From positions 99,961 through 163,960 of the forward strand of contig JAJVIN010000023.1 of the NCBI GenBank assembly GCA_022071945.1: a stretch of 64,000 nucleotides of DNA. Direction: 5' to 3'. The translations under genes and the position numbers were made by a program. The notes beneath the pieces are model-generated. The model worked only from the letters and a program-made list of their open reading frames with translations. It searched no databases and had not been told where the DNA came from. Each line of letters opens with the position of its first letter. The first letter of the stretch is position 1. This document shows, piece after piece, positions 34,481 to 44,025 of the stretch. The DNA is from Thermoanaerobaculia bacterium. Its GTDB lineage: Bacteria; Acidobacteriota; Thermoanaerobaculia; UBA5066.

Positions 34481-35848
34481 ATGTCAGACGGTGGGATCCT
34501 CGTCATCGATGACAACCCCACGATGGTGACCCTTCTCGGAGGCGTCTTGCGAGAGGCGGGGTACCACGTCCGCGCCGCGCTCGAGGGAACGCGTGCCCTA
34601 TCCCTGGCGGCCGCCCACCCTCCCGAGATGGTCCTTCTCGATCTGAGGATGCCCGGAATCGACGGCTTCGAGGTGTGCCGCCGGCTGAAGAGCGACGAGA
34701 AGACGAGCGCGATCCCCGTCATCGTGATCAGTGCGATGGACGACGTGGAGGAGAAGATCCGCGCCTTCGAGGCGGGGGCGGCGGACTACGTGACCAAGCC
34801 CTTCGAGCCCCGCGAGGTCCTCTCGCGGGTCGGGGCGCACATCCAGCTGTACAGGTTGAGGAGAGAGCTCGAGGCCAAGCAGGCCCAGCTCGAGAAGAGC
34901 CGGCAAGAGCTGGCGGAGCAGAACGCCGAGCTGAAGAAGAAGAACGACGAGTTGATACAGGCCGAACAGCGGACGCGGCATGTGTTTTCCGCCCTTGCCG
35001 CCGCCCTGCCGGGAACAGTCCTCGACGGGAAGTACAGGCTCGACCAGAAGATCGGCGCGGGGGGATTCGCGACCGTCTTCCGGGCGGAGCATCTCGAGCT
35101 GAAGCGTGCGGTCGCGGTCAAGGTTTTTCGCCCGTGGGAAGGCAACGACACGCCGGAGGCCCTGGAGCGCTTCCGCCGGGAAGGCGTGGCGGCCTGCCGG
35201 GTGCAGCATCCCAACGCCGTCAGCGTCACGGACTTCGGGATCTCCTCCAGCGGAATCGCCTACCTCGTGATGGAGCTTCTGCGCGGGGTGACGGTCGCGG
35301 ACCTCTTGAAATCCGAGGGCCGCCTCTCGCTCGAGCGGTGCGTGAGCATTCTCGTTCCCGTCTGCCACGTCCTCGGGGCGGTGCATGCGGCCCATTTCGT
35401 CCACCGCGACATCAAGCCCGAGAACATCTTTCTTCACCGGACCCCGGGCGGCGAGACCGTCAAAGTCCTCGATTTCGGGATCGCGAAACTCATCCAGCGC
35501 GAAGGTGGGGCGGATGCGGCCCTCACCCGAGGCGGTGTGCCCGGTACCGTGGGCTACGTCGCCCCGGAGAGACTCCTGGGACAGGGCGACGACGAGAAGT
35601 CCGACGTCTACAGCGTCGGCGTTGTCTTCTATTTGATGCTGTCCGGACGCGAGCCCTTCCCGCCCCAGTTCGATGGAGACTTCTACGGTGCCCTGCGGCG
35701 CCCGGGAAGGACGGGTCCGCCTCCGCTCGAGATTCCGGGACTTCCCCCCGCCGTCGACGAGCTCCTCGAGAAGGCTCTCGCCAGGGATCCCGCCCAACGC
35801 CCCACGGCCGAGGAGCTCGCGTCGGAGCTCCTCCAGCTCGGGACGTGA
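34481..35848 (+). CDS. receiver-Ser/Thr kinase fusion
   Basis: This 455-residue cytosolic protein starts with a receiver (1-125; IDDNP, phospho-acceptor D54 in VLLDLRMP, Lys in YVTKPFE). A coiled coil of about 40 residues follows (LEAKQAQLEKSRQELAEQ). The rest is a Hanks-type kinase (about 185-450; GAGGFATV, VAVKVFRP, VHRDIKPEN, LDFGIAK). Such a fusion lets histidine-kinase phosphorylation switch Ser/Thr phosphorylation. It follows the propeller-kinase receptor by 56 bases, so both may act in one pathway, and the divergent histidine kinase at 27323 is a candidate phosphate donor. I chose the ATG at 34481 because the receiver begins there; an upstream in-frame ATG at 34343 lies inside the previous gene. 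Confidence 0.9.
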   Translation: MSDGGILVIDDNPTMVTLLGGVLREAGYHVRAALEGTRALSLAAAHPPEMVLLDLRMPGIDGFEVCRRLKSDEKTSAIPVIVISAMDDVEEKIRAFEAGAADYVTKPFEPREVLSRVGAHIQLYRLRRELEAKQAQLEKSRQELAEQNAELKKKNDELIQAEQRTRHVFSALAAALPGTVLDGKYRLDQKIGAGGFATVFRAEHLELKRAVAVKVFRPWEGNDTPEALERFRREGVAACRVQHPNAVSVTDFGISSSGIAYLVMELLRGVTVADLLKSEGRLSLERCVSILVPVCHVLGAVHAAHFVHRDIKPENIFLHRTPGGETVKVLDFGIAKLIQREGGADAALTRGGVPGTVGYVAPERLLGQGDDEKSDVYSVGVVFYLMLSGREPFPPQFDGDFYGALRRPGRTGPPPLEIPGLPPAVDELLEKALARDPAQRPTAEELASELLQLGT

Positions 35849-35857
35849 CCGCCCGAT

Positions 35858-37753
35858 TCAGGGAGCCCAGGCCAGCTGGGCAAAGGCCGTCCTTCCAGGG
35901 TAGGTGATCGTCTCGGTCGAGTTCGGGGCCTCGAGCAGGTAGCGCGGCCGCTGGTTGAAGACGTTCTTGACACCGGCACGGAACTGAAGGCCCGGCAGAA
36001 ACAGATCCTGCTGGGTCACAGTGAGGTCCAGGAGCGAGTAGCCGCCGTTCTGACCTTCCGAGGCGTTGCGCTCACCGGCATGATTCAGACGCAGGGCAAG
36101 CAGGGTCTTCGCGGCCGCCCGGTAGGTGAGGGCGAAAGAGCCGAGCCAATCCGCCTTCGAGGGCGGCGTCTTCCACTCGTGGGTGACGTTCCGGTTCGTC
36201 TTCGAGTCCACCCACGACAGACTCATCTGGGCCTTCAGGCGCGAGCCGATCCGAGTCTCGAACTCGCCCTCGACGCCGAACGCTCTCGCGTCATGATCGT
36301 TGTCGAAGCGATTCCCCGGGCCGACGAAGATCATCTGCAGGATCTTCGAGTAGAAGAACGTGGCCCGGGCCGCCATGTCGGGCAGGCGGAACACGTAGTG
36401 CAGTTCGGCCGTCCTGTTGAGCTCGAATTCGAGATCGTTGTTCTTGACCCCCTGGCCGTAAAGCTCGAAGAAGGTCGGAGCCCGGAATCCCTCCGCGTAC
36501 TGCGCTTTCAGGATATGTCCCTCGGCCACTCTCCAGACGACGGCGCATCTCGGCGCCACGTGGCTGCCGATGTCGCTGTTGTGGTCGAACCGGGCCCCGG
36601 CCGTGACCGCGACATGGCCCGAGAGGTCGATCGTGTCCTGAAGCGTGACTCCGGCGATCGTCTGGACTTGGTCCTCGATGACGGTGCTCGAGGGCGGGCC
36701 GGGAACGCCCGGCCGGGGGGGGCGCATCTGCCTCCCCAGCTCCGTCTCGGCCCGGGCGTAGCTGGCGCTGAGGAGCCAGCTCTGGTTCTTCCACCCCTTC
36801 CACTTCAGGTCGGCTCCGAAATCCCCGACAGCCCCCGAGAAGTCCGACGGACCCGTGTTGAACCTGTTCGAAAGGTAGGTTCCGTGCACCTCGGCCGAAA
36901 AGGTCCTCGAGAGATCTGCCGCCCAGCGTGAGTCGAGGGCCCAGTGGCGTTGATCCCCCGTCGCGGGCTCGCCCGGAGCGGTTCGAGTCGCCTGCACATC
37001 ACGCGAGACCGCCTCGAAGTTGAGCGAGAGGCCCTTGTATCCGAGCGCCACGCGGCCAAAGCCACGGTCCTCCTCGGCTCGCCGGGGTTCCGCGACGGCG
37101 GCGTCGTTCGTGGTGAATCCCGCCGCCGTCATCGTGACGGTGATTCCGGTCGACGGGTTGGCCGCGGTCACCGTCGCTCCTCCAGAAAGGGACTCGTCGC
37201 CCCCGCCGCGCGCGTACACCCGCGCTCCGTCCTTGCGGGTGACGATGCTGACGAGGCCCATGAACGCGAAGTCGCCGTACACGGCGGACCCGGGTCCCCG
37301 GATCACCTCGATCCTCTCGACCATCTGGATGGGGATCTGGAGCGAGATACCGTTGACGCCCGCGCTCTCACGCCCCACGGAGACACCGTCGATGAGAACC
37401 CGGACATTGCCGGAATTGAAGGGGAACGGCAGGCCGCGAACGATCACGGAGTAGAGACCGGTCCGCTCCCTGACGACCTGGATTCCCGGGACCATCGAGA
37501 GAGCTTCCCAGGCGGTTTCGATTCCCAGTGCCTCGAGCTCGTCTCCGTGGAGAACCGTGACGATCCCCGGCACGAAGTCGCTGTTCATTCGCGACTTCGT
37601 GGCAACCGCCGTCTCCTGAGCAACGATCGCGAGCAGTTCGGCAAGCTCGTGCGCCTCGGAGCCTTCCGAGGGTTCCCGCGCTTCCTCCGCGAAGAGAGGC
37701 GGGCCGAGTCCAAGCACACAGGCGAGCGCCACGGTGGCGGTGATCCCCCTCAT
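35858..37753 (-). CDS. TonB-dependent outer-membrane receptor
   Basis: This 631-residue receptor has a signal peptide (about 1-22), a plug domain (about 55-165; WEALSMVPGIQVV, VLIDGVSV, ERIEVIRGPGSAVYGDFAFMG) and a beta-barrel ending in an aromatic strand (AFAQLAWAP). It imports or senses an unidentified ligand. The receptor at 41755-43641 is clearly related, especially in the N-terminal segment and plug. It lies 54 bases downstream of the hybrid kinase on the same strand and also has a promoter-like pair of its own at 37782-37811. A GGAGG lies just before the ATG. Confidence 0.92.
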   Translation of the reverse strand: MRGITATVALACVLGLGPPLFAEEAREPSEGSEAHELAELLAIVAQETAVATKSRMNSDFVPGIVTVLHGDELEALGIETAWEALSMVPGIQVVRERTGLYSVIVRGLPFPFNSGNVRVLIDGVSVGRESAGVNGISLQIPIQMVERIEVIRGPGSAVYGDFAFMGLVSIVTRKDGARVYARGGGDESLSGGATVTAANPSTGITVTMTAAGFTTNDAAVAEPRRAEEDRGFGRVALGYKGLSLNFEAVSRDVQATRTAPGEPATGDQRHWALDSRWAADLSRTFSAEVHGTYLSNRFNTGPSDFSGAVGDFGADLKWKGWKNQSWLLSASYARAETELGRQMRPPRPGVPGPPSSTVIEDQVQTIAGVTLQDTIDLSGHVAVTAGARFDHNSDIGSHVAPRCAVVWRVAEGHILKAQYAEGFRAPTFFELYGQGVKNNDLEFELNRTAELHYVFRLPDMAARATFFYSKILQMIFVGPGNRFDNDHDARAFGVEGEFETRIGSRLKAQMSLSWVDSKTNRNVTHEWKTPPSKADWLGSFALTYRAAAKTLLALRLNHAGERNASEGQNGGYSLLDLTVTQQDLFLPGLQFRAGVKNVFNQRPRYLLEAPNSTETITYPGRTAFAQLAWAP

Positions 37754-37781
37754 CTCTCGATCCTCCGTTGAATTTGGCGCG

Positions 37782-37811
37782 ACTCTATCTCCCGGGCGGC
37801 CCGGGACTCAA
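37782..37811 (-). promoter_or_regulatory. candidate promoter of the TonB receptor
   Basis: Read on the minus strand, TTGAGT (37811-37806) is followed after 18 bases by TAGAGT (37787-37782). The -35 overlaps the end of the hybrid kinase gene. It would give a leader of about 25 bases with GGAGG before the ATG at 37753. Confidence 0.4.
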
Positions 37812-40800
37812 GCTCCATTCGGCTCGCCGAGCGCTCGCTGGATCTGGGCCGCGAGCTCGCCGACTTCCTTAACGGCGGCCTCGAAATCGAGCAGCATGAG
37901 GTGATCCTCGGCAAGGCGAACCTGTCGGTTCAGGTTCCCCGCCAGGATCGCGTCGAGCTCCGAGAGCGTTTTCGGCGCGGCGAGGTCGTTTGAAGCGACT
38001 TCCTCCTGGAGCCTCGACACGACTGGCAGCGCCCTCTCGGCGGTGGCCTTGTCGAGGACCTTCTCTTCGCCAGCCTGGATGGCGGAAACGGTCTGTTCCG
38101 GCACAGCGATCGACGCGGCGGACCTCGCGGCCTCCGATGTCAGCTGCGAGAGCCGCGCCAGGGAGAGGGTGGCGTCCGGAGCCTTTTTCAACTCGGACTC
38201 GAGCACGGCTGCCTCGGCGGCGACGGCCGTCGCGCCGACCGTCCCGGCCGTGCCCTTCAACGTGTGGAGGACGTCGCGAGCGTCCTTCGTTTCCCTCGCC
38301 GCCAGGTGGCCCGAAAGCCGCGAGACCACGGATTCGAGGTCCTTCAGAAGGCTCCCGACGAGCCGTCGGTAGAGCTTGATGTTCCCGCCGGCGCGGCGGA
38401 GCCCCCCCGTCACGTCGAGCCCTGGCAGAGAGAGCGGCAGGCCGGATTCCGCTTGTGGTTCGGAGGCGGCGGCAGCCTCGGGGCGAGCTTCCTCCCCGGC
38501 AGGGGCCGCCTTCAGCCAGCGGGCGAGGACGGAGAAGAGATCGTCTTCCTCTATCGGCTTGGAGACGTAGTCGCTCATGCCGGAAGCGAGGAAGTGCTCC
38601 CGGTCACCCACCATCGCGTGCGCCGTCATCGCGATCACCGGCAGGTCCACGAGATCCGGCCGCGCGCGGATCGCCCGGACGGCCTCGAGGCCGTCCATGC
38701 GGGGCATCTGGATGTCCATCAGGACCACGTCGAAGCGCTGCTTCTCGAGCTGCTCCAGGGCTTCGAGGCCGTCCTGAGCCTCGATGACGCGAAGACCCGC
38801 CTGCGTGAGCAGCTCTCGGGCCAGATCTCGGTTCACGGGATGGTCTTCGACGAGCAAGACCTCTTGTCCCGCGGCGAACCGTCTGATGGGAGAACGGCCG
38901 TCCCTGAGTCTGACGGCGGGCCCCGAAGCGAACGCCTGCACGACCGCATCGTGGAGAGTCGAAGGGCTCACGGGCTTGTGGAGAACCCGCCGGATGCCGG
39001 CCGCCTCGGCCTCGTGCGCGAGCTCTTCGGAGTCGTAGGCGGTCACCAGGATGACCTTCGGGGGGTTGTCGATGGCCGACATCCGCGCGGCCGTCTCGAT
39101 TCCGTCCAGCCCCGGCATTCTCCAGTCGAGCACCGCCAGCTTGAAGGGATGCCCGTCTTCCGCCGCCGCTTTCGCCAAGGAGAGGGCCTCGTCTCCGGAG
39201 GCCGCGGAAGTGACCCGGCACGTGAGAGTCTCGAGCATCGTCGAGAGGGCGAGCCGGGTGCTCTGGTGATCGTCCGCGACGATGACCGAGAGGTCCCGGA
39301 GCGTTTCGGCGAGCGGACGCGGTCCCGACGGCCCGGACGTGAGGCCAAACGGCAGCTCGAAGGAAAAGACGCTTCCCGCGCCGGCCTGACTCTCGGCGAT
39401 CAGATCTCCCCCCATCGATCGGACCAGCCTGCGACAGATCGCGAGGCCGAGCCCGGCTCCGCCGTACCGTCGCGTCGAGGAGGAGTCGACCTGCGTGAAG
39501 GGCTCGAAGAGGCGCGAGAGGTTCTCGGGAGCAATGCCGATCCCGGTGTCCCTCACCGAGAACCGGAGGGTCACCCGTTCGTTTCCGGTCTCCAGGGGTT
39601 CGATCCGCACCTCGATCTCGCCCGAATCGGTGAACTTCGTGGCGTTCCCGAGGAGATTCAGGAGCACCTGCTTGAGCCTCACCGGGTCTCCCCTCAGCTT
39701 CCTCGGGACACCGGGCAGCGGTGTGAAGAGCACCTCCAGCCCCTTCTGGGCGGCCCGGACCCCGGCGACGTCCGCGAGCTCGGTCAGCATGTCATCGAGG
39801 TCGAACTCCTGGCTGGCGATCGAGAGGCGCCCCGCCTCGATGCGCGAGAGGTCGAGGATGTCCTCGATGATCTCGACAAGGTGCCGGGCGGAGGCGCGGA
39901 TCTTCTCGAGCTGGTCCCTCTGGCGGGCCGAGGTGGCAGATTTCAGGGCGAGTCCCGTCATCCCGAGGATCGCGTTGAGCGGCGTCCGGATCTCGTGGCT
40001 CATGTTCGCGAGGAACTGGCTCTTTGCCTGGTTGGCCGCCTCGGCCTGCTGCTTGGCCGCCCTCAGCTCCTCCTCGAGGACTCGCTGGGCCGTGACATCC
40101 CGCGCGATGCCGTCGACGGCCAGGATGTGCCCAGAGTCATCCCTGAGGACGACCTCGGAGAGCTCGACGTGGTGCCGTCCGCCGCTCTCGTCGTCGAGCT
40201 CGACCTCGAACGTCCGCTCCTCCCTCTCTTTGCTCCCCTCCGCGGGCGCCGGGGCGGAGAGACCCTCGGCAAACCGGTCGCGGAAGACCTCAGGGGAAAA
40301 ACCGAGAACCTGCTTCACGGAGGCGCTGACGGACGCCAGCCGGCCGGCGGGGGTCTTGCTGTAGACGAAGTAGCTGCTGAGGCTGTCCACGAGCCTCTCG
40401 TAGCGCTGCTCCTGGCGGGAAAGCTCCCGTTCCGCCCGCCCTTTTTCCAGCTTCTGCCGCTCGAGCTTCCGCAGGAGCGCGAGAAGGACCGCCCACAGGA
40501 TGACGAGGAGGCCCTCGACGGCCACCGTGACCCGGGTCAGCTGCCCGGTCACGGTCCGGTTGAGCTCCTGGAAGAGCCGGTCGCTGACGCGGAAGCTCGC
40601 GACGGCCAGAAGCTCGTCGGTCCGCGGGTCGAACACGGGGACGCTCGCCACGAAGGAACCCTTCTCTTCGTTTGACTTCGAAAGGTCGAGACTCAGAGGA
40701 GCCGCCCGCACGACGTCGTAGTCGACCTGCAGGCCGATGTTGACGAAGTACGGCGTGCCCGATTCCGCGTCCCGCAACAGCATCAGCTCGTCGAGAACGG

Positions 40801-41050
40801 TCGACAGGAGCCTCTGACGTTCCTCGCCCGACTCGTTTCTGAGAACCCGGGCCAAAACGTAGCTCTGCGAGCGGGCCAGGATCTCGGCGTTTGCCACCGC
40901 CTCCTGCTTCAGCCGCGGCTCGAGGACACTCGTGCGGTACCAGGTCATGAGCGAGGCGACGGCCAAGCCCAGGACGATGAAGATCACGGTGACCGCGACG
41001 AGGGCGCCAGAAGGGCGGTCCCCGGAAGCCAGGACACTCTCGCTCCTCAC
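37808..41050 (-). CDS. membrane hybrid histidine kinase with two receivers and an Hpt domain (BarA-like)
   Basis: This sensor of about 1080 residues has a membrane helix (about 15-38), a periplasmic sensor segment (about 40-200) and a second helix (about 205-225). Then come a PAS domain (about 250-370), HisKA ([17 protein letters not shown]), HATPase_c (NLLGNATKF, DTGIGIAPE, GAGLGLAI), receiver 1 (AVLDWRMPG), receiver 2 (VLMDIQMPRMDG, YVSKPI) and an Hpt domain (HTLKGTAGTVGA). This is a full internal phosphorelay. The GTG start at 41050 overlaps the yfiR-like stop (GTGA), so the two proteins are coupled. The frame stays open upstream, but there it is antisense-like to yfiR. It ends just ahead of the TonB receptor gene on the same strand. 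Confidence 0.9.
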   Translation of the reverse strand: MRSESVLASGDRPSGALVAVTVIFIVLGLAVASLMTWYRTSVLEPRLKQEAVANAEILARSQSYVLARVLRNESGEERQRLLSTVLDELMLLRDAESGTPYFVNIGLQVDYDVVRAAPLSLDLSKSNEEKGSFVASVPVFDPRTDELLAVASFRVSDRLFQELNRTVTGQLTRVTVAVEGLLVILWAVLLALLRKLERQKLEKGRAERELSRQEQRYERLVDSLSSYFVYSKTPAGRLASVSASVKQVLGFSPEVFRDRFAEGLSAPAPAEGSKEREERTFEVELDDESGGRHHVELSEVVLRDDSGHILAVDGIARDVTAQRVLEEELRAAKQQAEAANQAKSQFLANMSHEIRTPLNAILGMTGLALKSATSARQRDQLEKIRASARHLVEIIEDILDLSRIEAGRLSIASQEFDLDDMLTELADVAGVRAAQKGLEVLFTPLPGVPRKLRGDPVRLKQVLLNLLGNATKFTDSGEIEVRIEPLETGNERVTLRFSVRDTGIGIAPENLSRLFEPFTQVDSSSTRRYGGAGLGLAICRRLVRSMGGDLIAESQAGAGSVFSFELPFGLTSGPSGPRPLAETLRDLSVIVADDHQSTRLALSTMLETLTCRVTSAASGDEALSLAKAAAEDGHPFKLAVLDWRMPGLDGIETAARMSAIDNPPKVILVTAYDSEELAHEAEAAGIRRVLHKPVSPSTLHDAVVQAFASGPAVRLRDGRSPIRRFAAGQEVLLVEDHPVNRDLARELLTQAGLRVIEAQDGLEALEQLEKQRFDVVLMDIQMPRMDGLEAVRAIRARPDLVDLPVIAMTAHAMVGDREHFLASGMSDYVSKPIEEDDLFSVLARWLKAAPAGEEARPEAAAASEPQAESGLPLSLPGLDVTGGLRRAGGNIKLYRRLVGSLLKDLESVVSRLSGHLAARETKDARDVLHTLKGTAGTVGATAVAAEAAVLESELKKAPDATLSLARLSQLTSEAARSAASIAVPEQTVSAIQAGEEKVLDKATAERALPVVSRLQEEVASNDLAAPKTLSELDAILAGNLNRQVRLAEDHLMLLDFEAAVKEVGELAAQIQRALGEPNGA

Positions 41051-41667
41051 CGGTGCACCTTCGCCACCTTGAGGAAGAACTCCTTGAGGTTGATTCGCGA
41101 GGCGGTCAGGGTGGCCATGTTCAGGTAGGGACGAACCTGGGCCTCGATCGCGAGACCTCCCAGAACGCCGCTCTCGACGTGCCCCTCGAACGGCGAGTAG
41201 ACGATCACGTGGTTTGCGATCCCGAACTGGACGAGCGTCTGCAGTCCCTTTCGATCGGGCGCCTGACACAGGAAGACCCCGGCCGGAATCCGCCGTTCGT
41301 ATCCCGGCAGGGCGGGATCCTGCGCCACATCCACGATCACCGGGAATCCCCGGATCGTCTCGAGGGCGCCCGGATGGCCCTCGAAGGACCTGGCGAGGTC
41401 GGCCGCGCGTTTGCGGTCGTCGGTGAAGAAGACGACGATCAGGATCTTGCCGCTGTCGACGGTCTTCCTGTCGATTTCGACATCCGCCGAGAGCATGGCC
41501 CGGAAGAGCTTCAGGCCCGATTCCGTCCGCCGGTCCTGCTGGGCATCTCCCCTGAGGGTCCCCGGCCGGCTGACGCAGAGGACGGCCGACACGACCCACA
41601 CGGTCCAGACCGCGGCCAAGCCGCGGTGCCGTTTGGCCTGCCCGTCTCTCCGGCCCATCACGAACAA
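41047..41667 (-). CDS. YfiR-family (DUF4154-like) periplasmic protein
   Basis: This 206-residue exported protein has an N-terminal signal or anchor (about 18-42). The mature domain shows a YfiR/DUF4154-like pattern: ESGLKLFRAMLSADVEIDRK, a central IPAGVFLCQ strand and the ending RPYLNMATLTASRINLKEFF followed by KVAKVHR. YfiR-type proteins modulate partner membrane sensors from the periplasm and often sit beside TonB receptors and hybrid kinases. Here it overlaps the hybrid kinase start by 4 bases, and the two paralogous TonB receptors flank the pair. The family call is by pattern and context. Confidence 0.65.
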   Translation of the reverse strand: MFVMGRRDGQAKRHRGLAAVWTVWVVSAVLCVSRPGTLRGDAQQDRRTESGLKLFRAMLSADVEIDRKTVDSGKILIVVFFTDDRKRAADLARSFEGHPGALETIRGFPVIVDVAQDPALPGYERRIPAGVFLCQAPDRKGLQTLVQFGIANHVIVYSPFEGHVESGVLGGLAIEAQVRPYLNMATLTASRINLKEFFLKVAKVHR

Positions 41668-41754
41668 AGATAGTTGATTTCGGATCGGGGCGGGGCGGAG
41701 GCCCTCACCTCGCGTGCTATCGTCCGCCGAAATCCAGGGGCTTTCGTGAACATC

Positions 41755-43641
41755 ATGCGTGTGTCTCGCTCCCGCTCCAGGGGAAGGGTCCTTCTGGGGA
41801 CTCTCCTTCTATCCGGGTTCCTGGCCGGCGGTGCCCGGGCCGGTGAACCCTCGGAGGCTCTCCAGCCGGAGGCCTCGGAGGCCCTCGAGCTCGAGGCGCT
41901 CCTCAAGCAGGAAACCGAGATCGCCACGAAGACGCGCCTCAATCACGACTACGTTCCCGGGATGGTCACCATCCTCGCGGGCGACGATCTCGAACTCCTC
42001 GGCTTCCAGACGGTCTGGGAGGCCCTCTCGATGGTGCCGGGTGTCCAGACCGTGCGCGACGCCTACGCGAGCCCCCTGCTTCTGGTTCGCGGCATCAACT
42101 TCATCTTCAACAGCGGGAACATCAAGATCCTCGTCGATTCCATCCCCTTGAACCAGGAGAGCGCCGGCATCAACAGCTCGATCCTGATGATGCCGGTACA
42201 GGAGGTGGAACGAATCGAGTTCATGAGGGGCCCCGGATCGGCCGTCCACGGGGACTTCGCCTACATGGGGCTCGTGAACATCATCACCCGGCGGCAGGGT
42301 GGGAGGATCTACGCTTCCGGAACCTCCGAACAGATCACCGCGGGGGCCCACGCCTCCTTTCCAGATCCGCCGGCGAAGACGAGGATCGGCGGCGGGCTTT
42401 CTGGGTTCTGGAATCAGGATCTCGACGGCGACGGTCCGGCAGAGGTCGACGAGAAGCGGGGCTTTGGCCGTTTCTTCCTCGCCTCCGGCGGATTCTCGCT
42501 GGCGCTTCAGGCCGTCGAGGCGAACCACCTGACCACATCCGGGAATCGCGGGGAACGCTACACGGAAAGGCGGCTGGCCGGAGAGGCTCGCTATGCCCAC
42601 GACTTCTCGAGCTCTGTCAACGGCGAGGTCCATGCCTCCTTTCTCGCCAACGACGACTCGGTCGGCCCGAAGGGATACGAGGGCCAGGGATTCCAGGGAG
42701 GCTTCGACCTCCGCTTCCGCGCTCCCGGAAGGCACAACCTGCTCCTGGCGGTCACGCACACGGTTTCGGAGTTCGATGAGGCATCTCTCGACCTGCCGCC
42801 GCTCTTCGACTTCACCGTCTCCGGCATCAGACGCCACCTCACGAGCGTCGCCCTGCAGGACCAGTGGGAGATCGGAAGCCAGCTGACGGTGACGGGCGGC
42901 CTGAGGGTCGATCACTTCAGCGACATCGGAACCGAGCTCACGCCGAGGCTCGCGCTGGTCTTCAAGCTCGGCGAGCATCAGATCCTGAAGACCCAGTACG
43001 CGGAGGGCTTCCGCTCCCCCGGATTCTGGGAGCTCTATGGAACGGGCGAAGCGCTGCCCGGACTCACCGCCGAGACCATCGCGACGACGGAACTGAGCTA
43101 CATCCTCAAGAAGAGCGGATTCGTTGGCCGGGCAACGGTCTTCACCTCCGATCTCCGCGACATGGTTCAGCCTCCGTTTACCCCGGGGGGGAGCTTCACC
43201 AACGGGGCGAGCGCGACCACCCGGGGAGTCGAGGCCGAGTGGACGCAGCACTTCGGCCGGGCGCTCGAGCTGATGGCGAACGTCTCCTGGGTCGATCCGA
43301 GCGACAACCGGGCCACTCGCGACGTCCTGGCGGCCTCGGAGTGGCTCTGGAACCTCGCCGTCATCGCCGAGCCCACATCCCGGTTGAAGCTCGCCGCCCG
43401 CTGGAATCACACGGGAACGCGCGGAGGGTTCGACTCTCTTCCGGCGATTCCGGGATACGACATCCTCGACATCACGGCGACAGCGCCGGATCTCCTCCCC
43501 GGCCTCACTGTCAGGGCAGGCGTGAAGAACGTCCTCGACGACACGGTGAACTACATCACGACCCTGCCGCCCCCGCTCGATCCGGTCCTCCAGCAGTACG
43601 GCGGCCGGAGGTTCTGGGCGGAGCTCTCCTACCGCTTCTGA
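41755..43641 (+). CDS. TonB-dependent outer-membrane receptor, paralogue of the 35858 gene
   Basis: This receptor has about 628 residues. It has a signal peptide (about 8-28, ending ARA), a short Glu/Ala-rich segment, a plug (WEALSMVPGVQTV, LVDSIPLNQESAG, ERIEFMRGPGSAVHGDFAYM) and a barrel ending in FWAELSYRF with the terminal Phe expected for BAM recognition. Plug blocks match the other receptor closely. It is divergent from yfiR-kinase-TonB, so that pair sits between two related receptors. A GTG at 41746, with AGGGG 5 bases ahead, is an equally good start; it would add three residues. Confidence 0.92.
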   Translation: MRVSRSRSRGRVLLGTLLLSGFLAGGARAGEPSEALQPEASEALELEALLKQETEIATKTRLNHDYVPGMVTILAGDDLELLGFQTVWEALSMVPGVQTVRDAYASPLLLVRGINFIFNSGNIKILVDSIPLNQESAGINSSILMMPVQEVERIEFMRGPGSAVHGDFAYMGLVNIITRRQGGRIYASGTSEQITAGAHASFPDPPAKTRIGGGLSGFWNQDLDGDGPAEVDEKRGFGRFFLASGGFSLALQAVEANHLTTSGNRGERYTERRLAGEARYAHDFSSSVNGEVHASFLANDDSVGPKGYEGQGFQGGFDLRFRAPGRHNLLLAVTHTVSEFDEASLDLPPLFDFTVSGIRRHLTSVALQDQWEIGSQLTVTGGLRVDHFSDIGTELTPRLALVFKLGEHQILKTQYAEGFRSPGFWELYGTGEALPGLTAETIATTELSYILKKSGFVGRATVFTSDLRDMVQPPFTPGGSFTNGASATTRGVEAEWTQHFGRALELMANVSWVDPSDNRATRDVLAASEWLWNLAVIAEPTSRLKLAARWNHTGTRGGFDSLPAIPGYDILDITATAPDLLPGLTVRAGVKNVLDDTVNYITTLPPPLDPVLQQYGGRRFWAELSYRF

Positions 43642-43702
43642 GGCGGGCGGGAGCGGGCGAGCTGGGCCTGTTCTTGCGGCTCCTCCGCCGCGCTTCCTCC
43701 TC

Positions 43703-44008
43703 CTAGGGTCTGAACCCCACCATGTCGGTCATGACGAGCTGGGCGACGCTCGAGAGGGCCTCCTCGAGGGTCGTGCCCGTGGCTTCCTCGTAGTCCTCCC
43801 CTCGTTTCGCCTCTGCCCTCCACGTGAGGCCCCACCTCACCTTCCATCCGTCCGCCTCCATCTGCGAGACGAGGCGTTCCCAGGCCGGGCTCTTCTCGGC
43901 CCGCAGCGTGACCAGTGCCTGAAACGTCGCCTTCAGGAGCTCGAGATCGGAGGCAGTCACCTCCACCTGGTCGGGAATGGGAACCTCGAGAGTTCTCTTC
44001 GGTCGCAT
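43703..44008 (-). CDS. small protein of unknown function
   Basis: This 101-residue soluble protein is mixed alpha/beta in character, with no signal peptide, Cys motif or known domain that I recognise. GAAGGAG lies before the ATG, which supports it as a real gene. It follows the Kbl-like gene by 17 bases on the same strand, so it is probably the last gene of the ACP/alpha-oxoamine synthase operon. A role in that pathway is only inferred from position. Confidence 0.6.
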   Translation of the reverse strand: MRPKRTLEVPIPDQVEVTASDLELLKATFQALVTLRAEKSPAWERLVSQMEADGWKVRWGLTWRAEAKRGEDYEEATGTTLEEALSSVAQLVMTDMVGFRP

Positions 44009-44025
44009 CGTCCGCTCCTTCTCTG

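Noticed and set aside
38264..40675. Plus-strand open frame of about 800 codons opposite the BarA-like kinase
   Set aside because: It is an antisense artefact; the receiver, HATPase and Hpt motifs are all on the minus strand.
41051..41599. N-terminal extension of the BarA-like kinase upstream of 41050
   Set aside because: This part is another reading frame of the YfiR-like gene. The kinase membrane helix begins right after the GTG at 41050, which overlaps the yfiR stop.
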